DNA of 17,463 nt, from positions 1 to 17,463 of the forward strand of contig DUVG01000113.1 in assembly GCA_012841175.1 (NCBI GenBank), given 5' to 3'. The notes beneath the pieces were generated by a model. The model made no database searches and had not been told where the DNA came from. It saw only the letters and a list, made by a program, of their open reading frames with translations. Positions 1 to 6,862 of the stretch are shown one piece after another; positions within the stretch are counted from its first letter, which is position 1; each line of letters begins with the position of its first letter. The stretch comes from Clostridium sp. (GTDB taxonomy: Bacteria; Bacillota; Clostridia; Acetivibrionales; Acetivibrionaceae). Position numbers and translations under genes: made by a program.

Positions 1-2
1 AT

Positions 3-1481
3 GTTTCAACATTTATTTCTTCAGCAGCTTTACAACCAACAATGCCACCTTCAGGTTATGACAGGGTAAATAACAACATTCCACATGGTCAGGTAAGCTA
101 TATTAACTATCAATCTAAAGCTACAAACGGTCAGCGCAGAGCTAGAATTTATTTGCCTCCAGGATATTCAACAGCTAATAAGTACAGTGTTATGTACTTA
201 TTGCATGGGATTGGAGGAAATGAAGATGAGTGGTACCACAATGGTGCACCACATACAATTCTTGACAACCTTATTGCAGCAGGCGAAATAGATCCTTTTA
301 TTCTTGTATTGCCATATGGGGATGCTAAGGCAGCAGGAGTAGATGGATGGGAAAACTTTACTAAAGATTTATTAGAAAGTCTTATACCTCATATAGAAAG
401 TAACTATTCAGTTTATACTGATGCTAAACATAGAGCCATTGCGGGTCTTTCCCAAGGTGGTGCTCAAGCTATAAATATAGGTTTGCCAAATGCAGATAAG
501 TTTCATTATGTAGGTGGTTTTTCATCATCACCAATTATGAAGCAAAACAATCAGTTATTCCCTGATGGTGGAACAAAAGTAAAACAGAACTTAAAACTAT
601 TATTTCTTTCCTGCGGTACAGCAGATAACCTTATTTTCAGTAACAACAGATTAGTGGACTATTGTAAGAAAAATAACATTGATCATGTTGAGTGGCTCCT
701 TCAAAATTATGGTCATGATTGGACTGTGTGGAAGCCAAGTCTATGGAATTTTGCTAGAATGGCTTGTGCAGCAGGATTTACAGAGCTAGGTGGAACTACA
801 CCAACACCGCCACCTACGCCAACACCGCCGCCAACACCTAGATCTGCTTTCTCACGAATTGAAGCAGAGGAATACAACAGTATTAATTCTTCAACAATGA
901 CAATAATAGATACTCCTGGAGGTGGAGGAGGAATCGGATATATAGAAAGCGGTGATTCAGCAGTATATAGCAAAATAGATTTTGGAAGTGGTGCAACATC
1001 TTTTAAGGCCATGGTAGCAAGTGCTATGGATATAAGTATAGACCTTAGATTAAATAGCCCTACTGGAACACGCATAGGGACATTGACAGCTAGTTCAACA
1101 GGTGACTGGGATGCATATGAGCAGTTAAGCTGTCAAATTAGCAATGTTACTGGAGAAAATGACTTATATCTTGTATTTTCAGGACCTGTTAATGTAGACT
1201 GGTTTGAATTTAGTGGAGGAACAGCACCTACAGATCCACCACAAAAGGGAAATATAGGAGATATAAATGGAGATGGAAGAATAAATACTAGTGATTATAC
1301 ACTATTAACTAGGCATATACTAGAAACAATGACTCTTACAGGAGAAGCATTTACAAATGCTGATACTAGTGGTGATGGAGTTATTAATTCTAATGATGCA
1401 ACCCTTCTAAAAAGATATATATTAGAAATTATTGATAAGTTTCCAGCACAAGGAAGTGCGCCAGCACCAGTGCCCACTTAA
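3..1481 (+). CDS. Cellulosomal feruloyl esterase (XynZ-like): esterase D-type FAE + CBM6 + type I dockerin, 5' partial
   Basis: Secreted enzyme expected to release ferulic acid from arabinoxylan while docked on a cellulosome. The frame is open to the left edge. Residues before the ATG at 42 (VSTFISSAALQPT) look like the end of a signal peptide, so this ATG is probably internal and the true start lies outside the window. Numbering from that Met: alpha/beta-hydrolase domain about 1-250, with Ser137 in GLSQG, Asp195 in GTADN and His225 in YGHDW as the likely triad; Thr-Pro linker about 252-266; CBM6-like module about 269-391 (starts SRIEAEEYN, ends NVDWFEF); dockerin about 404-466 with two calcium-loop repeats (GDINGDGRINTSD and ADTSGDGVINSND), each followed by a helix. 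The module order and text closely match the N-terminal half of C. thermocellum XynZ as I remember it. The frame stops at TAA 1479-1481 inside a second Pro-rich linker, and the same frame continues with another esterase module. Function is well supported; the true C-terminus is uncertain. Confidence 0.93.
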   Translation, partial: VSTFISSAALQPTMPPSGYDRVNNNIPHGQVSYINYQSKATNGQRRARIYLPPGYSTANKYSVMYLLHGIGGNEDEWYHNGAPHTILDNLIAAGEIDPFILVLPYGDAKAAGVDGWENFTKDLLESLIPHIESNYSVYTDAKHRAIAGLSQGGAQAINIGLPNADKFHYVGGFSSSPIMKQNNQLFPDGGTKVKQNLKLLFLSCGTADNLIFSNNRLVDYCKKNNIDHVEWLLQNYGHDWTVWKPSLWNFARMACAAGFTELGGTTPTPPPTPTPPPTPRSAFSRIEAEEYNSINSSTMTIIDTPGGGGGIGYIESGDSAVYSKIDFGSGATSFKAMVASAMDISIDLRLNSPTGTRIGTLTASSTGDWDAYEQLSCQISNVTGENDLYLVFSGPVNVDWFEFSGGTAPTDPPQKGNIGDINGDGRINTSDYTLLTRHILETMTLTGEAFTNADTSGDGVINSNDATLLKRYILEIIDKFPAQGSAPAPVPT

Positions 1482-2255
1482 ACTCCGACAAACCCACCTG
1501 CCAATACAAAAATTTTGCCTTCTGTTGACAGCATAGAAGTAAATGGTCCATTTGCAGTAACAATAGACAAAAATGTAGGACCAAACAATAAAGGGTGGAT
1601 TTTTAGACCAGCTAATCTTGGAAGTTTAGATGTTAAAGCACATCCAATATTTTTATATGGACCAGGTGGAGGATCTCATCCTAGCTATTATGAATCTTCT
1701 ATGATTAAAGTTGCTTCTCACGGTTTTGTAATTTACAGTGAAGAATCAACGGCTTCAGGAGATGAAATGAAAAGAGCATTAGATTGGATTATACAGCAAA
1801 ATAGCAATCAATCCAGTCCATACTACAATAAATTGGATACAACCAGAATTGCAGCAGGAGGACATTCCCTTGGATCAGTAGGTGCTTATGCTATTGCAAG
1901 CGATCCTAGGATATCAACCACAATTCACATGAATGGAGGTTCCCTTGACGGTATGGGAGCAAGCAAAATGAGAAAGCCTACTGCTCTTGTATGTGGATTA
2001 GAGGATAATTTAGCTCTTGAAAATACAAGAAATGATTATAGGCAGGCAACAGTACCAATATGGTATGGTGAAATGGTAGGAGGCGGCCATGGAAGTGGCC
2101 CGTTTGACGGAATTCCTGCAACAATAGCATGGTTAAGATGGCATTTAGGAGGAGAAACTGAAAGAAAAGATATGTTTATAGGCGAAGGATCATTTTACTT
2201 TAATAGAGGTACATGGATATCTCACAGTAAGAATTGGGAAAACTATAGAGATTAA
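1482..2255 (+). CDS. Alpha/beta-hydrolase (esterase) module, probable 3' part of the upstream gene after an in-frame stop
   Basis: This reading frame is the same as that of the feruloyl esterase and starts directly after its TAA. It continues the linker (TPTNPPANTK) and then encodes a hydrolase of roughly 245 residues. Counting from the TTG at 1515, a nucleophile elbow GHSLG places Ser118, with Asp164 (GLED) and His192 (GGGHGSG) in the expected triad order. It resembles the chlorophyllase/PET-hydrolase/dienelactone-hydrolase-like branch; a carbohydrate-esterase role on xylan is inference from context. The only nearby start is TTG 1515, which has no ribosome binding site, and the protein has no signal peptide of its own. 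It is therefore probably not an independent gene. It is either a silenced module of a longer FAE-CBM6-dockerin-esterase protein or the result of a sequence error at the stop. The module itself shows no decay: 246 codons are open and the triad is present. Confidence 0.8.
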   Translation, partial: TPTNPPANTKILPSVDSIEVNGPFAVTIDKNVGPNNKGWIFRPANLGSLDVKAHPIFLYGPGGGSHPSYYESSMIKVASHGFVIYSEESTASGDEMKRALDWIIQQNSNQSSPYYNKLDTTRIAAGGHSLGSVGAYAIASDPRISTTIHMNGGSLDGMGASKMRKPTALVCGLEDNLALENTRNDYRQATVPIWYGEMVGGGHGSGPFDGIPATIAWLRWHLGGETERKDMFIGEGSFYFNRGTWISHSKNWENYRD

Positions 2256-2315
2256 TTTACATCCTTCATCTTAAATTTAGGAAATAGACATATGAATAGA
2301 AATAATGTATTATAA

Positions 2316-2345
2316 AAAGGAGCATAATATTATATGCTCTTTTTT
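2316..2345 (+). terminator. Rho-independent terminator after the esterase gene
   Basis: Stem GAGCATA (2320-2326) pairs with TATGCTC (2333-2339) around a 6-nt loop. It is preceded by A-rich sequence and followed by a run of seven T (2340-2346). It lies about 65 bases past the esterase stop and ends that transcript. It contains the ATG at 2334, which argues against that codon as the start of the next gene. Confidence 0.85.
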
Positions 2346-2369
2346 TATAATAATTTAAGGAGTTTTATA

Positions 2370-2984
2370 GTGAAAAAATTTCTTATTGACAGGCTTTTGT
2401 TTCCAAAAACTTTTTTTACAAAATTAACTGATAAATTGCATACTCTCTATATAGGAATAGTAATAATTGGTTTAGTTGATTTGGGTATGTCACTTATTTA
2501 CAGGATACCTTTTTATTTTTATAATAAACCTTCAGAAATATTAGTTTATAATATTTCTCTTGCCCTTTGCATTATTATTTTAGTAGGGCTTTTGGATATA
2601 TTATTTTTTGCAATGCCTTTGTTTGATATATTTAAGAATTTTGCACTTAGAAGACGAATAACTAATATAAAGGGACAATTTATTAAGTTGATGAAAGTAT
2701 ATATAGTGTCCCATTTTTTAATTATTCCTGTGCATATTTTGCTGCAGTTGATATTTAAAGAAAGTGTTTCGGGGCTCAGAATATATTCAGGGAAACTTCT
2801 GGTTTTTACAATTATAATTGCATTTTGGCAGTCGACTATTATAACGCGAGGCATATATGTAATTTATTCATTTCACAAAAAACTTAAAAGCTTGGTATTT
2901 TTCATGGTATCTACATGGCTTATGGTACTTGGATATACAATTAATTATTTAGTTGATACATGGCTGATGAAGCTATTCATGTAA
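2370..2984 (+). CDS. Hypothetical integral membrane protein (Yip1-like appearance)
   Basis: Unrecognised membrane protein of 204 residues. I chose GTG 2370 because AAGGAG at 2357-2362 sits 7 bases upstream. The longer frame's ATG at 2334 lies inside the terminator hairpin and would add 12 residues with no ribosome binding site. The protein starts VKKFLIDRLLFPKTFF. It has five strongly hydrophobic segments at about residues 23-44, 53-83, 102-123, 133-158 and 166-192, with basic loops between them (for example FALRRRITN and SFHKKLK). This pattern recalls Yip1/YIPF-type membrane proteins of Firmicutes, but no diagnostic motif is visible, so the family call is a guess. The gene is monocistronic, between a terminator and a tRNA, and nothing in its surroundings suggests a role. 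Confidence 0.75.
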   Translation: MKKFLIDRLLFPKTFFTKLTDKLHTLYIGIVIIGLVDLGMSLIYRIPFYFYNKPSEILVYNISLALCIIILVGLLDILFFAMPLFDIFKNFALRRRITNIKGQFIKLMKVYIVSHFLIIPVHILLQLIFKESVSGLRIYSGKLLVFTIIIAFWQSTIITRGIYVIYSFHKKLKSLVFFMVSTWLMVLGYTINYLVDTWLMKLFM

Positions 2985-3004
2985 AATTTTCTTGATTTTT
3001 TATG

Positions 3005-3033
3005 TTGTAAATAAAGCATGGTTAGACTATAAT
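3005..3033 (+). promoter_or_regulatory. SigA-type promoter for tRNA-Arg
   Basis: TTGTAA (3005-3010) and a perfect TATAAT (3028-3033) are separated by 17 bases. They place the start site about 30 bases upstream of the tRNA, so the tRNA has its own promoter. Confidence 0.7.
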
Positions 3034-3072
3034 AATGTAAATAGTGGATTATTTTTTATACTTTCTAACAAT

Positions 3073-3147
3073 GTCCCGGTGGTCTAATGGATAAGACAGT
3101 AGATTCCGGTTCTACTAATACGGGTTCGATTCCTGTCCGGGACACCA
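3073..3147 (+). tRNA. tRNA-Arg (anticodon CCG)
   Basis: All cloverleaf arms can be drawn. Acceptor stem GTCCCGG (3073-3079) pairs with CCGGGAC (3137-3143), followed by discriminator A and an encoded CCA. D-arm GTCT (3082-3085) pairs with AGAC (3094-3097). Anticodon stem GTAGA/TCTAC (3099-3103, 3111-3115) holds loop TTCCGGT, giving anticodon CCG at 3106-3108, which reads CGG arginine codons. T-arm ACGGG/CCTGT (3120-3124, 3132-3136) holds loop TTCGATT. The gene stands alone between a membrane-protein gene and the flagellar operon. Confidence 0.97.
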
Positions 3148-3181
3148 AATTGTAATTTGTAAAAAAATTTAAAATTCTTGT

Positions 3182-3208
3182 TAAGCATTTCTTAAACATT
3201 TCCGATAT
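3182..3208 (+). promoter_or_regulatory. SigD (sigma-28) type promoter for the flagellar rod operon
   Basis: TAAG at 3182-3185, a 15-base spacer and TCCGATAT at 3201-3208 closely follow the Bacillus/Clostridium motility-sigma consensus (TAAA, 15 bases, GCCGATAT). The site lies about 44 bases upstream of a flagellar gene, as expected for a late motility operon. Assigned by eye. Confidence 0.7.
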
Positions 3209-3251
3209 AACTAGTGGAATACAACTAAAATCTTTTTATAGGAGAGAATAT

Positions 3252-4031
3252 ATGATTAGAGGTCTTTACACTTCTGGATGGAGCATGTTGGCAAACACCA
3301 AACAAATGGATGTAATATCCAATAACCTTGCAAATGTAAATACCAATGCATACAAAAAAGATACTGTTGTATATGAGAGCTTTCCTGAGATGTTGGTAAA
3401 GCGTATAAATGACAGCAATAGCACTGATAATCCTTCAGGCAGGGTTGGAGGTATGCATCTAGGAAATGATGTAGGAGAAGTTTTTACATATTATACTAGA
3501 GGACAGCTTACAAAAACAGATAGAAGCCTCGATGTGGCAATAGCAGATTCAGATTCAGCCTTTTTTACTGTTGCAGTTCCATTAGATAATGGGAATTTTG
3601 TACAGAGGTACACAAGGGATGGTGCCTTTGCATTAAATGCTAATGGTCAGTTAGTAACAAAAGAAGGCTATTTTGTTATGGGAGAAGGAGGCATTATAAC
3701 TTTAGGAAGTGAAGATTTTAGTGTTTTAGAAGATGGCACTATTTTAGAAAATGGTCAGGCTATAAACAGACTTTTAATTAGTGAGTTTGAAAATACAGAT
3801 ACATTGAGAAAAATAGGTGAAAATCTTATTGAAGTAACGGGTGCTACCCAAAACCAGCCATTTAGTGGAATGGTAAAACAAGGGTACATAGAACAGTCAA
3901 ATGTAAATGCAATAAATGAAATGGTAAATATGATTACTGTAATGCGTGCTTATGAAGCAAATCAAAAAGTTTTGCAGGCACAAGATGAAGCGGTGGGAAA
4001 AGCAGTAAATGAAGTGGGAAGAGTAAGATAA
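3252..4031 (+). CDS. flgF: Flagellar basal-body rod protein, FlgF/FlhO type
   Basis: Structural subunit of the flagellar rod/hook-basal body, exported by the flagellar type III apparatus and built in outside the membrane. The 259 residues have the family's three parts. The N-terminal rod motif (residues about 3-35) includes the MDVISNNLANVNTNAYKKD stretch. The variable middle domain carries the TRDGAFALNANGQLVT signature. The C-terminal helix (about 215-250, containing SNVNAINEMVNMITVMRAYE) ends in the usual heptad-rich segment. AGGAGA at 3240-3245 lies 6 bases before the ATG. This is the first gene of a three-gene motility operon behind a SigD-like promoter; the next gene starts 16 bases after this stop. 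FlgF and FlgG are paralogues. I call this one FlgF/FlhO because it comes first and its middle domain diverges from the second gene. In B. subtilis the equivalent pair is flhO-flhP. Confidence 0.9.
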   Translation: MIRGLYTSGWSMLANTKQMDVISNNLANVNTNAYKKDTVVYESFPEMLVKRINDSNSTDNPSGRVGGMHLGNDVGEVFTYYTRGQLTKTDRSLDVAIADSDSAFFTVAVPLDNGNFVQRYTRDGAFALNANGQLVTKEGYFVMGEGGIITLGSEDFSVLEDGTILENGQAINRLLISEFENTDTLRKIGENLIEVTGATQNQPFSGMVKQGYIEQSNVNAINEMVNMITVMRAYEANQKVLQAQDEAVGKAVNEVGRVR

Positions 4032-4047
4032 CAGGAGGGCGAAATCT

Positions 4048-4848
4048 ATGATGAGAGCACTTTGGACAGCTAGTTCAGGTATGAAATCACAGCAATTTAA
4101 TGTTGATGTTATTTCTAACAATCTTTCAAATGTTAACACAACAGGGTACAAAAAAGAAAGAGCAGAGTTTAAGGACATGCTATACGAAACTTTATCAAGG
4201 GCAGATCTTTTAGATGGTGAAGGAAGACCTGTAAATTTACAGGTAGGGCATGGAACGGTAACAGCAGCCACATCTAAAAACTTTCAAATGGGAAATTTAG
4301 AAAGGACAGATAATCCTTTAGATTTTGCAATAGATGGAGATGGCTTTTTTATGATAGCAGGGCGTGGTGGAGATATAGTTTACACTCGGGATGGAAGTTT
4401 TAAAATAAGCGTGACAGATATTGGAAACATGCTTACAACATCAGAAGGATATCCTGTTTTAGATGAAAATGGCATGGAAATAATAATTGATGTTGACATT
4501 TCAAGGCTCAGTGTAGGAGTGGATGGAGAGCTTAGTTATACTGACGAAGAAGGTGTTGTTATTTCCTTAGGACAAAGATTAGGCTTAGTTAAGTTTCCTA
4601 ACAGATATGGGTTAGAAAGCATAGGAAACAACAATTATTCAATTACTCCTGCATCAGGTCAACCAGTTCCAGACGAACAAATAGGAAGAAGAAGTAATAT
4701 AAGGCAAAATTTTTTAGAATCATCAAATGTTCAGGTAGTTGAAGAAATGGTTAAGCTTATTGTAGCACAAAGGGCATATGAAATAAATTCAAAAGCTATT
4801 CAATCAGCAGATGATATGCTAGGGATAGCAAACAACTTAAAAAGATAA
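4048..4848 (+). CDS. flgG: Flagellar basal-body rod protein FlgG (FlhP)
   Basis: Distal-rod component of the flagellum, 266 residues, the usual length for FlgG. The N-terminal motif (MMRALWTASSGMKSQQFNVD, then ISNNLSNVNTTGYKKERAEF) is the classic FlgG opening. The middle contains TRDGSFKI and GYPVLDENG. The C-terminus (FLESSNVQVVEEMVKLIVAQ, then RAYEINSKAIQSADDM) is the conserved coiled-coil segment that packs in the rod. AGGAGG at 4033-4038 favours ATG 4048 (9-base spacing) over the adjacent ATG 4051. It is the middle gene of the operon, 16 bases after flgF and 15 bases before the rod-binding gene. Nothing is missing or unusual. The call is firm at the FlgG/FlhP level. Confidence 0.94.
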   Translation: MMRALWTASSGMKSQQFNVDVISNNLSNVNTTGYKKERAEFKDMLYETLSRADLLDGEGRPVNLQVGHGTVTAATSKNFQMGNLERTDNPLDFAIDGDGFFMIAGRGGDIVYTRDGSFKISVTDIGNMLTTSEGYPVLDENGMEIIIDVDISRLSVGVDGELSYTDEEGVVISLGQRLGLVKFPNRYGLESIGNNNYSITPASGQPVPDEQIGRRSNIRQNFLESSNVQVVEEMVKLIVAQRAYEINSKAIQSADDMLGIANNLKR

Positions 4849-4863
4849 TGGAAGTGAAATGAT

Positions 4864-5238
4864 ATGGATATAAATAAAATTGGTAATAGCCTTACAAACA
4901 ATAATTTTTATAGCAACAAAGAAGTAAGTCAGGATGGAGACTTTGAAAAAAGGCTTTTGAATGCTTATGAAAATAAGGATGAAAAAGCATTAAAAGAAGT
5001 TTGTAAGGAGTTTGAAGGGATGCTTCTTAATATAGTGTATAAGCAAATGAGAGCAACAGTAGGCAAAAGTGATTTAATACCAAAGGCTATGGGAAGAGAA
5101 ATATTTGAAAGTATGCTTGATGATGAATTGGTTAAAGAAGCATCAAAAAATAGAAGCTATGGTTTGGCAGAGGATCTATACAAGCAACTTAGCAGAAATC
5201 TTAAGGCTAAAGAGGCATATTTTGATAGAAATTCATAG
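4864..5238 (+). CDS. FlgJ-type rod-binding protein (rod-cap/scaffold domain only)
   Basis: Small cytoplasm-to-rod protein of 124 residues that matches the N-terminal rod-binding domain of FlgJ. The diagnostic part is residues about 38-112: KEVCKEFEGMLLNIVYKQMR, then IPKAMGREIFESMLDDELVK, then YGLAEDLYKQL. There is no C-terminal muramidase domain, which is normal in Firmicutes, where rod assembly through the thick wall uses separate hydrolases. The residues before about 35 are polar and unconserved. The ATG at 4859 upstream hits a stop after four codons, so ATG 4864 is used, with GGAAGTG at 4850-4856 as a modest ribosome binding site. It is the last gene of the flgF-flgG operon; a long hairpin follows. 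The domain call is confident. I give no symbol because only half of FlgJ is represented. Confidence 0.87.
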   Translation: MDINKIGNSLTNNNFYSNKEVSQDGDFEKRLLNAYENKDEKALKEVCKEFEGMLLNIVYKQMRATVGKSDLIPKAMGREIFESMLDDELVKEASKNRSYGLAEDLYKQLSRNLKAKEAYFDRNS

Positions 5239-5279
5239 GTTTTTTGCTGGGTATCAAGAATAGATGTAAATGGAGGGAA

Positions 5280-5310
5280 ATATAGCAGAAAGTTGGACTT
5301 TCTGCTATAT
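5280..5310 (+). terminator. Perfect 14-bp hairpin after the flagellar operon
   Basis: ATATAGCAGAAAGT (5280-5293) pairs perfectly with 5297-5310 around a TGG loop. It begins 41 bases past the rod-binding gene stop and is followed by a broken T-tract (GATTTATTTA). It probably terminates the flagellar transcript or stabilises its 3' end. Confidence 0.65.
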
Positions 5311-5340
5311 GATTTATTTATAGTATACTTGGAGTGATTT

Positions 5341-6295
5341 ATGGTGAATAGACTTAAGAAAATAAAAATAGAAAAAAATCACTTGACAGCTATATTTATT
5401 ATAATTTTATTTTCTATCTTTTCAGGAGTTTTTATAAGGTATCTGTCTAAAGAAATAAAGCTTGGGGTGCTGGTATCATTACTTGTCTTGTTGGAAAGTT
5501 TTATAACTATATTTTTATGTAATCAATTATATAAAAATGTATATAAAAAAATTGTAAAAAAGAGCAGGAAATGTATAGGAGAATTTCAAGTAAAAGATAA
5601 TGATAAAAAAGTTTTTGCAGTCATAGAGGAGATTACAAAATAATATTAAGGCAAAAGATTCTATTAATCTTCTAAAAGAAAAATTTCAATTAACTATAGA
5701 AATGACTGATCAAATAACAGAATCTGCAAAAAGTTTTACAGGTATTATAAATAATATAAGTGTCTTTGTTGATATTATGAATGATATCAGTAAACAAACA
5801 AAGCATCTTGCTTTAAATGCAACAATTGAAGCCTCAAAAGCAGGAAAGTATGGAAGTGGCTTTGCAGTTGTGGCTACAAATTTTAAAAAACTTTCAGATC
5901 AAACTCACAATTACACCATTAGCATAAGCCAATTAACGGAGGAAATTGCGAAAAGTTATACCAACATAAACCAGTCAGTAGAAGATTTAAAAGAGTCAAT
6001 AAAAAATCAAACTCAATCTGTTGATGAGACTAACCAGTCTTTTAACAATATTACAGATGCAATATTTTCCATATCAAAAGAAATAAACGATGTAAATGTT
6101 TCTTTAGATAAAATGAAGAATGATAAAGATGAAGTAATCAAATTAATAGAAGAAACTGCTGGATTTGCAGATGAAACAGTGGCAGCTTCAGAGGAATTTG
6201 CATCTATGGTAGCTTACCATGCACAGACGGTATCAGATATAATAGAGGCAATAGAGGAAACAAAAAACACACTGACAGAAACCATCAGTGATTAA
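5341..6295 (+). pseudogene. Frameshifted methyl-accepting chemotaxis-like membrane protein
   Basis: The first frame (5341-5643, ATG with GGAG at 5331-5334) encodes two membrane segments at residues about 14-35 and 41-64, then a basic helix ending EEITK. The second frame, shifted +1, is open from 5627 to 6295. Before its first ATG (5702) it reads NNIKAKDSINLLKEKFQ, a natural continuation of the same helix. That ATG has no ribosome binding site. Removing one base, for example from the AAAA at 5637-5640, restores a single 317-residue protein. Counting from 5702, the C-terminal half carries an MCP signalling hairpin at residues about 25-65 (KQTKHLALNATIEASKAGK, then GSGFAVVA) flanked by long coiled-coil helices. 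No ligand domain or clear HAMP is seen. The tip is degenerate: several positions normally Asn, Arg or Glu are Lys or other residues. A real frameshift or a sequence error are both possible; the downstream half remains open and MCP-like. Confidence 0.75.
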
Positions 6296-6309
6296 GGTCT
6301 TCCCATCTA

Positions 6310-6338
6310 TTGACACAAAAGTGTGTATAGGTTATTAT
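6310..6338 (+). promoter_or_regulatory. SigA-type promoter for fabZ
   Basis: Perfect TTGACA (6310-6315), a 17-base spacer and TATTAT (6333-6338, one mismatch to TATAAT). The site lies 35 bases upstream of the fabZ ATG, so fabZ is transcribed separately from the broken receptor gene. Confidence 0.82.
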
Positions 6339-6372
6339 CAGAATAACGAAAACAATTGGGGAGGCATTAGGA

Positions 6373-6810
6373 ATGTTATCAAATATTGAAATTCAAAATA
6401 TTATTCCTCATAGGTATCCATTTTTGCTAATTGACAAAATAGAGGAAGTAGAGCCAGGGAAAAGGGCGGTTGCTATAAAAAATGTTTCAATTAACGAGCC
6501 ATTTTTTCAAGGACATTTTCCCAAAAACCCTATTATGCCTGGGGTGCTAATAGTGGAAGCGCTGGCTCAAACAGCTTGTGTAGCAGGACTTATGCTTGAA
6601 GAAAATAAGGGCAAGCTAGGAGTATTTACCGGCATAGAGTCTATGAAGTTTAGAAAGCAGGTTGTTCCAGGTGATATATTAAGACTTGAGGCAGAATTCC
6701 TTGTTTTTAAAATGGGTATGGGAAAAGTAAAGGTATCTGCCACAGTTGATGGTCAGGTTGCTGCCCAGGGTGAAATTAAATTTGCAATGATTGATCAAGA
6801 CAAAAAGTAA
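6373..6810 (+). CDS. fabZ: 3-hydroxyacyl-[acyl-carrier-protein] dehydratase FabZ
   Basis: Cytosolic hot-dog-fold enzyme that dehydrates beta-hydroxyacyl-ACP to trans-2-enoyl-ACP in each elongation round of type II fatty acid synthesis. The 145 residues match the family's length. The opening IQNIIPHRYPFLLIDKI is typical. The active-site segment QGHFPKNPIMPGVLIVEALAQ spans residues 46-66 and supplies His48 and Glu62. GGGGAGG at 6358-6364 lies 8 bases before the ATG. It stands alone rather than in a fab cluster: its own SigA-type promoter is upstream, and a bidirectional terminator separates it from convergent murC. In many Firmicutes a lone fabZ sits near envelope or flagellar genes, so the placement is unremarkable. 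Confidence 0.97.
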   Translation: MLSNIEIQNIIPHRYPFLLIDKIEEVEPGKRAVAIKNVSINEPFFQGHFPKNPIMPGVLIVEALAQTACVAGLMLEENKGKLGVFTGIESMKFRKQVVPGDILRLEAEFLVFKMGMGKVKVSATVDGQVAAQGEIKFAMIDQDKK

Positions 6811-6827
6811 TATATGTTTTAAAATAC

Positions 6828-6857
6828 AAGACTTCACTTTATATATAGTGAAGTCTT
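6828..6857. terminator. Bidirectional terminator between fabZ and murC
   Basis: An 11-bp perfect stem, AAGACTTCACT (6828-6838) with AGTGAAGTCTT (6847-6857), encloses an 8-nt loop. T-rich sequence follows on both strands (ATTTATT on plus; a TTTT run on minus just beyond 6828). It sits between the two convergent stop codons and can serve both genes. Confidence 0.85.
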
Positions 6858-6862
6858 ATTTA

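Noticed and set aside
713..1075. Minus-strand open frame opposite the esterase linker and CBM6
   Set aside because: It is a shadow of the Thr-Pro linker and Gly-rich CBM6 coding sequence, giving Val/Gly repeats and no ribosome binding site. The plus-strand gene is well supported.
5627..5643. Programmed ribosomal frameshift in the receptor-like gene
   Set aside because: The A-run is only four bases, with no classic slippery heptamer, internal Shine-Dalgarno stimulator or strong downstream hairpin.
5702..6295. The MCP-like half as an independent gene
   Set aside because: ATG 5702 has no ribosome binding site, the frame is open upstream to 5627 with helix-like sequence, and the preceding frame supplies the missing membrane segments. 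A broken single gene is simpler.
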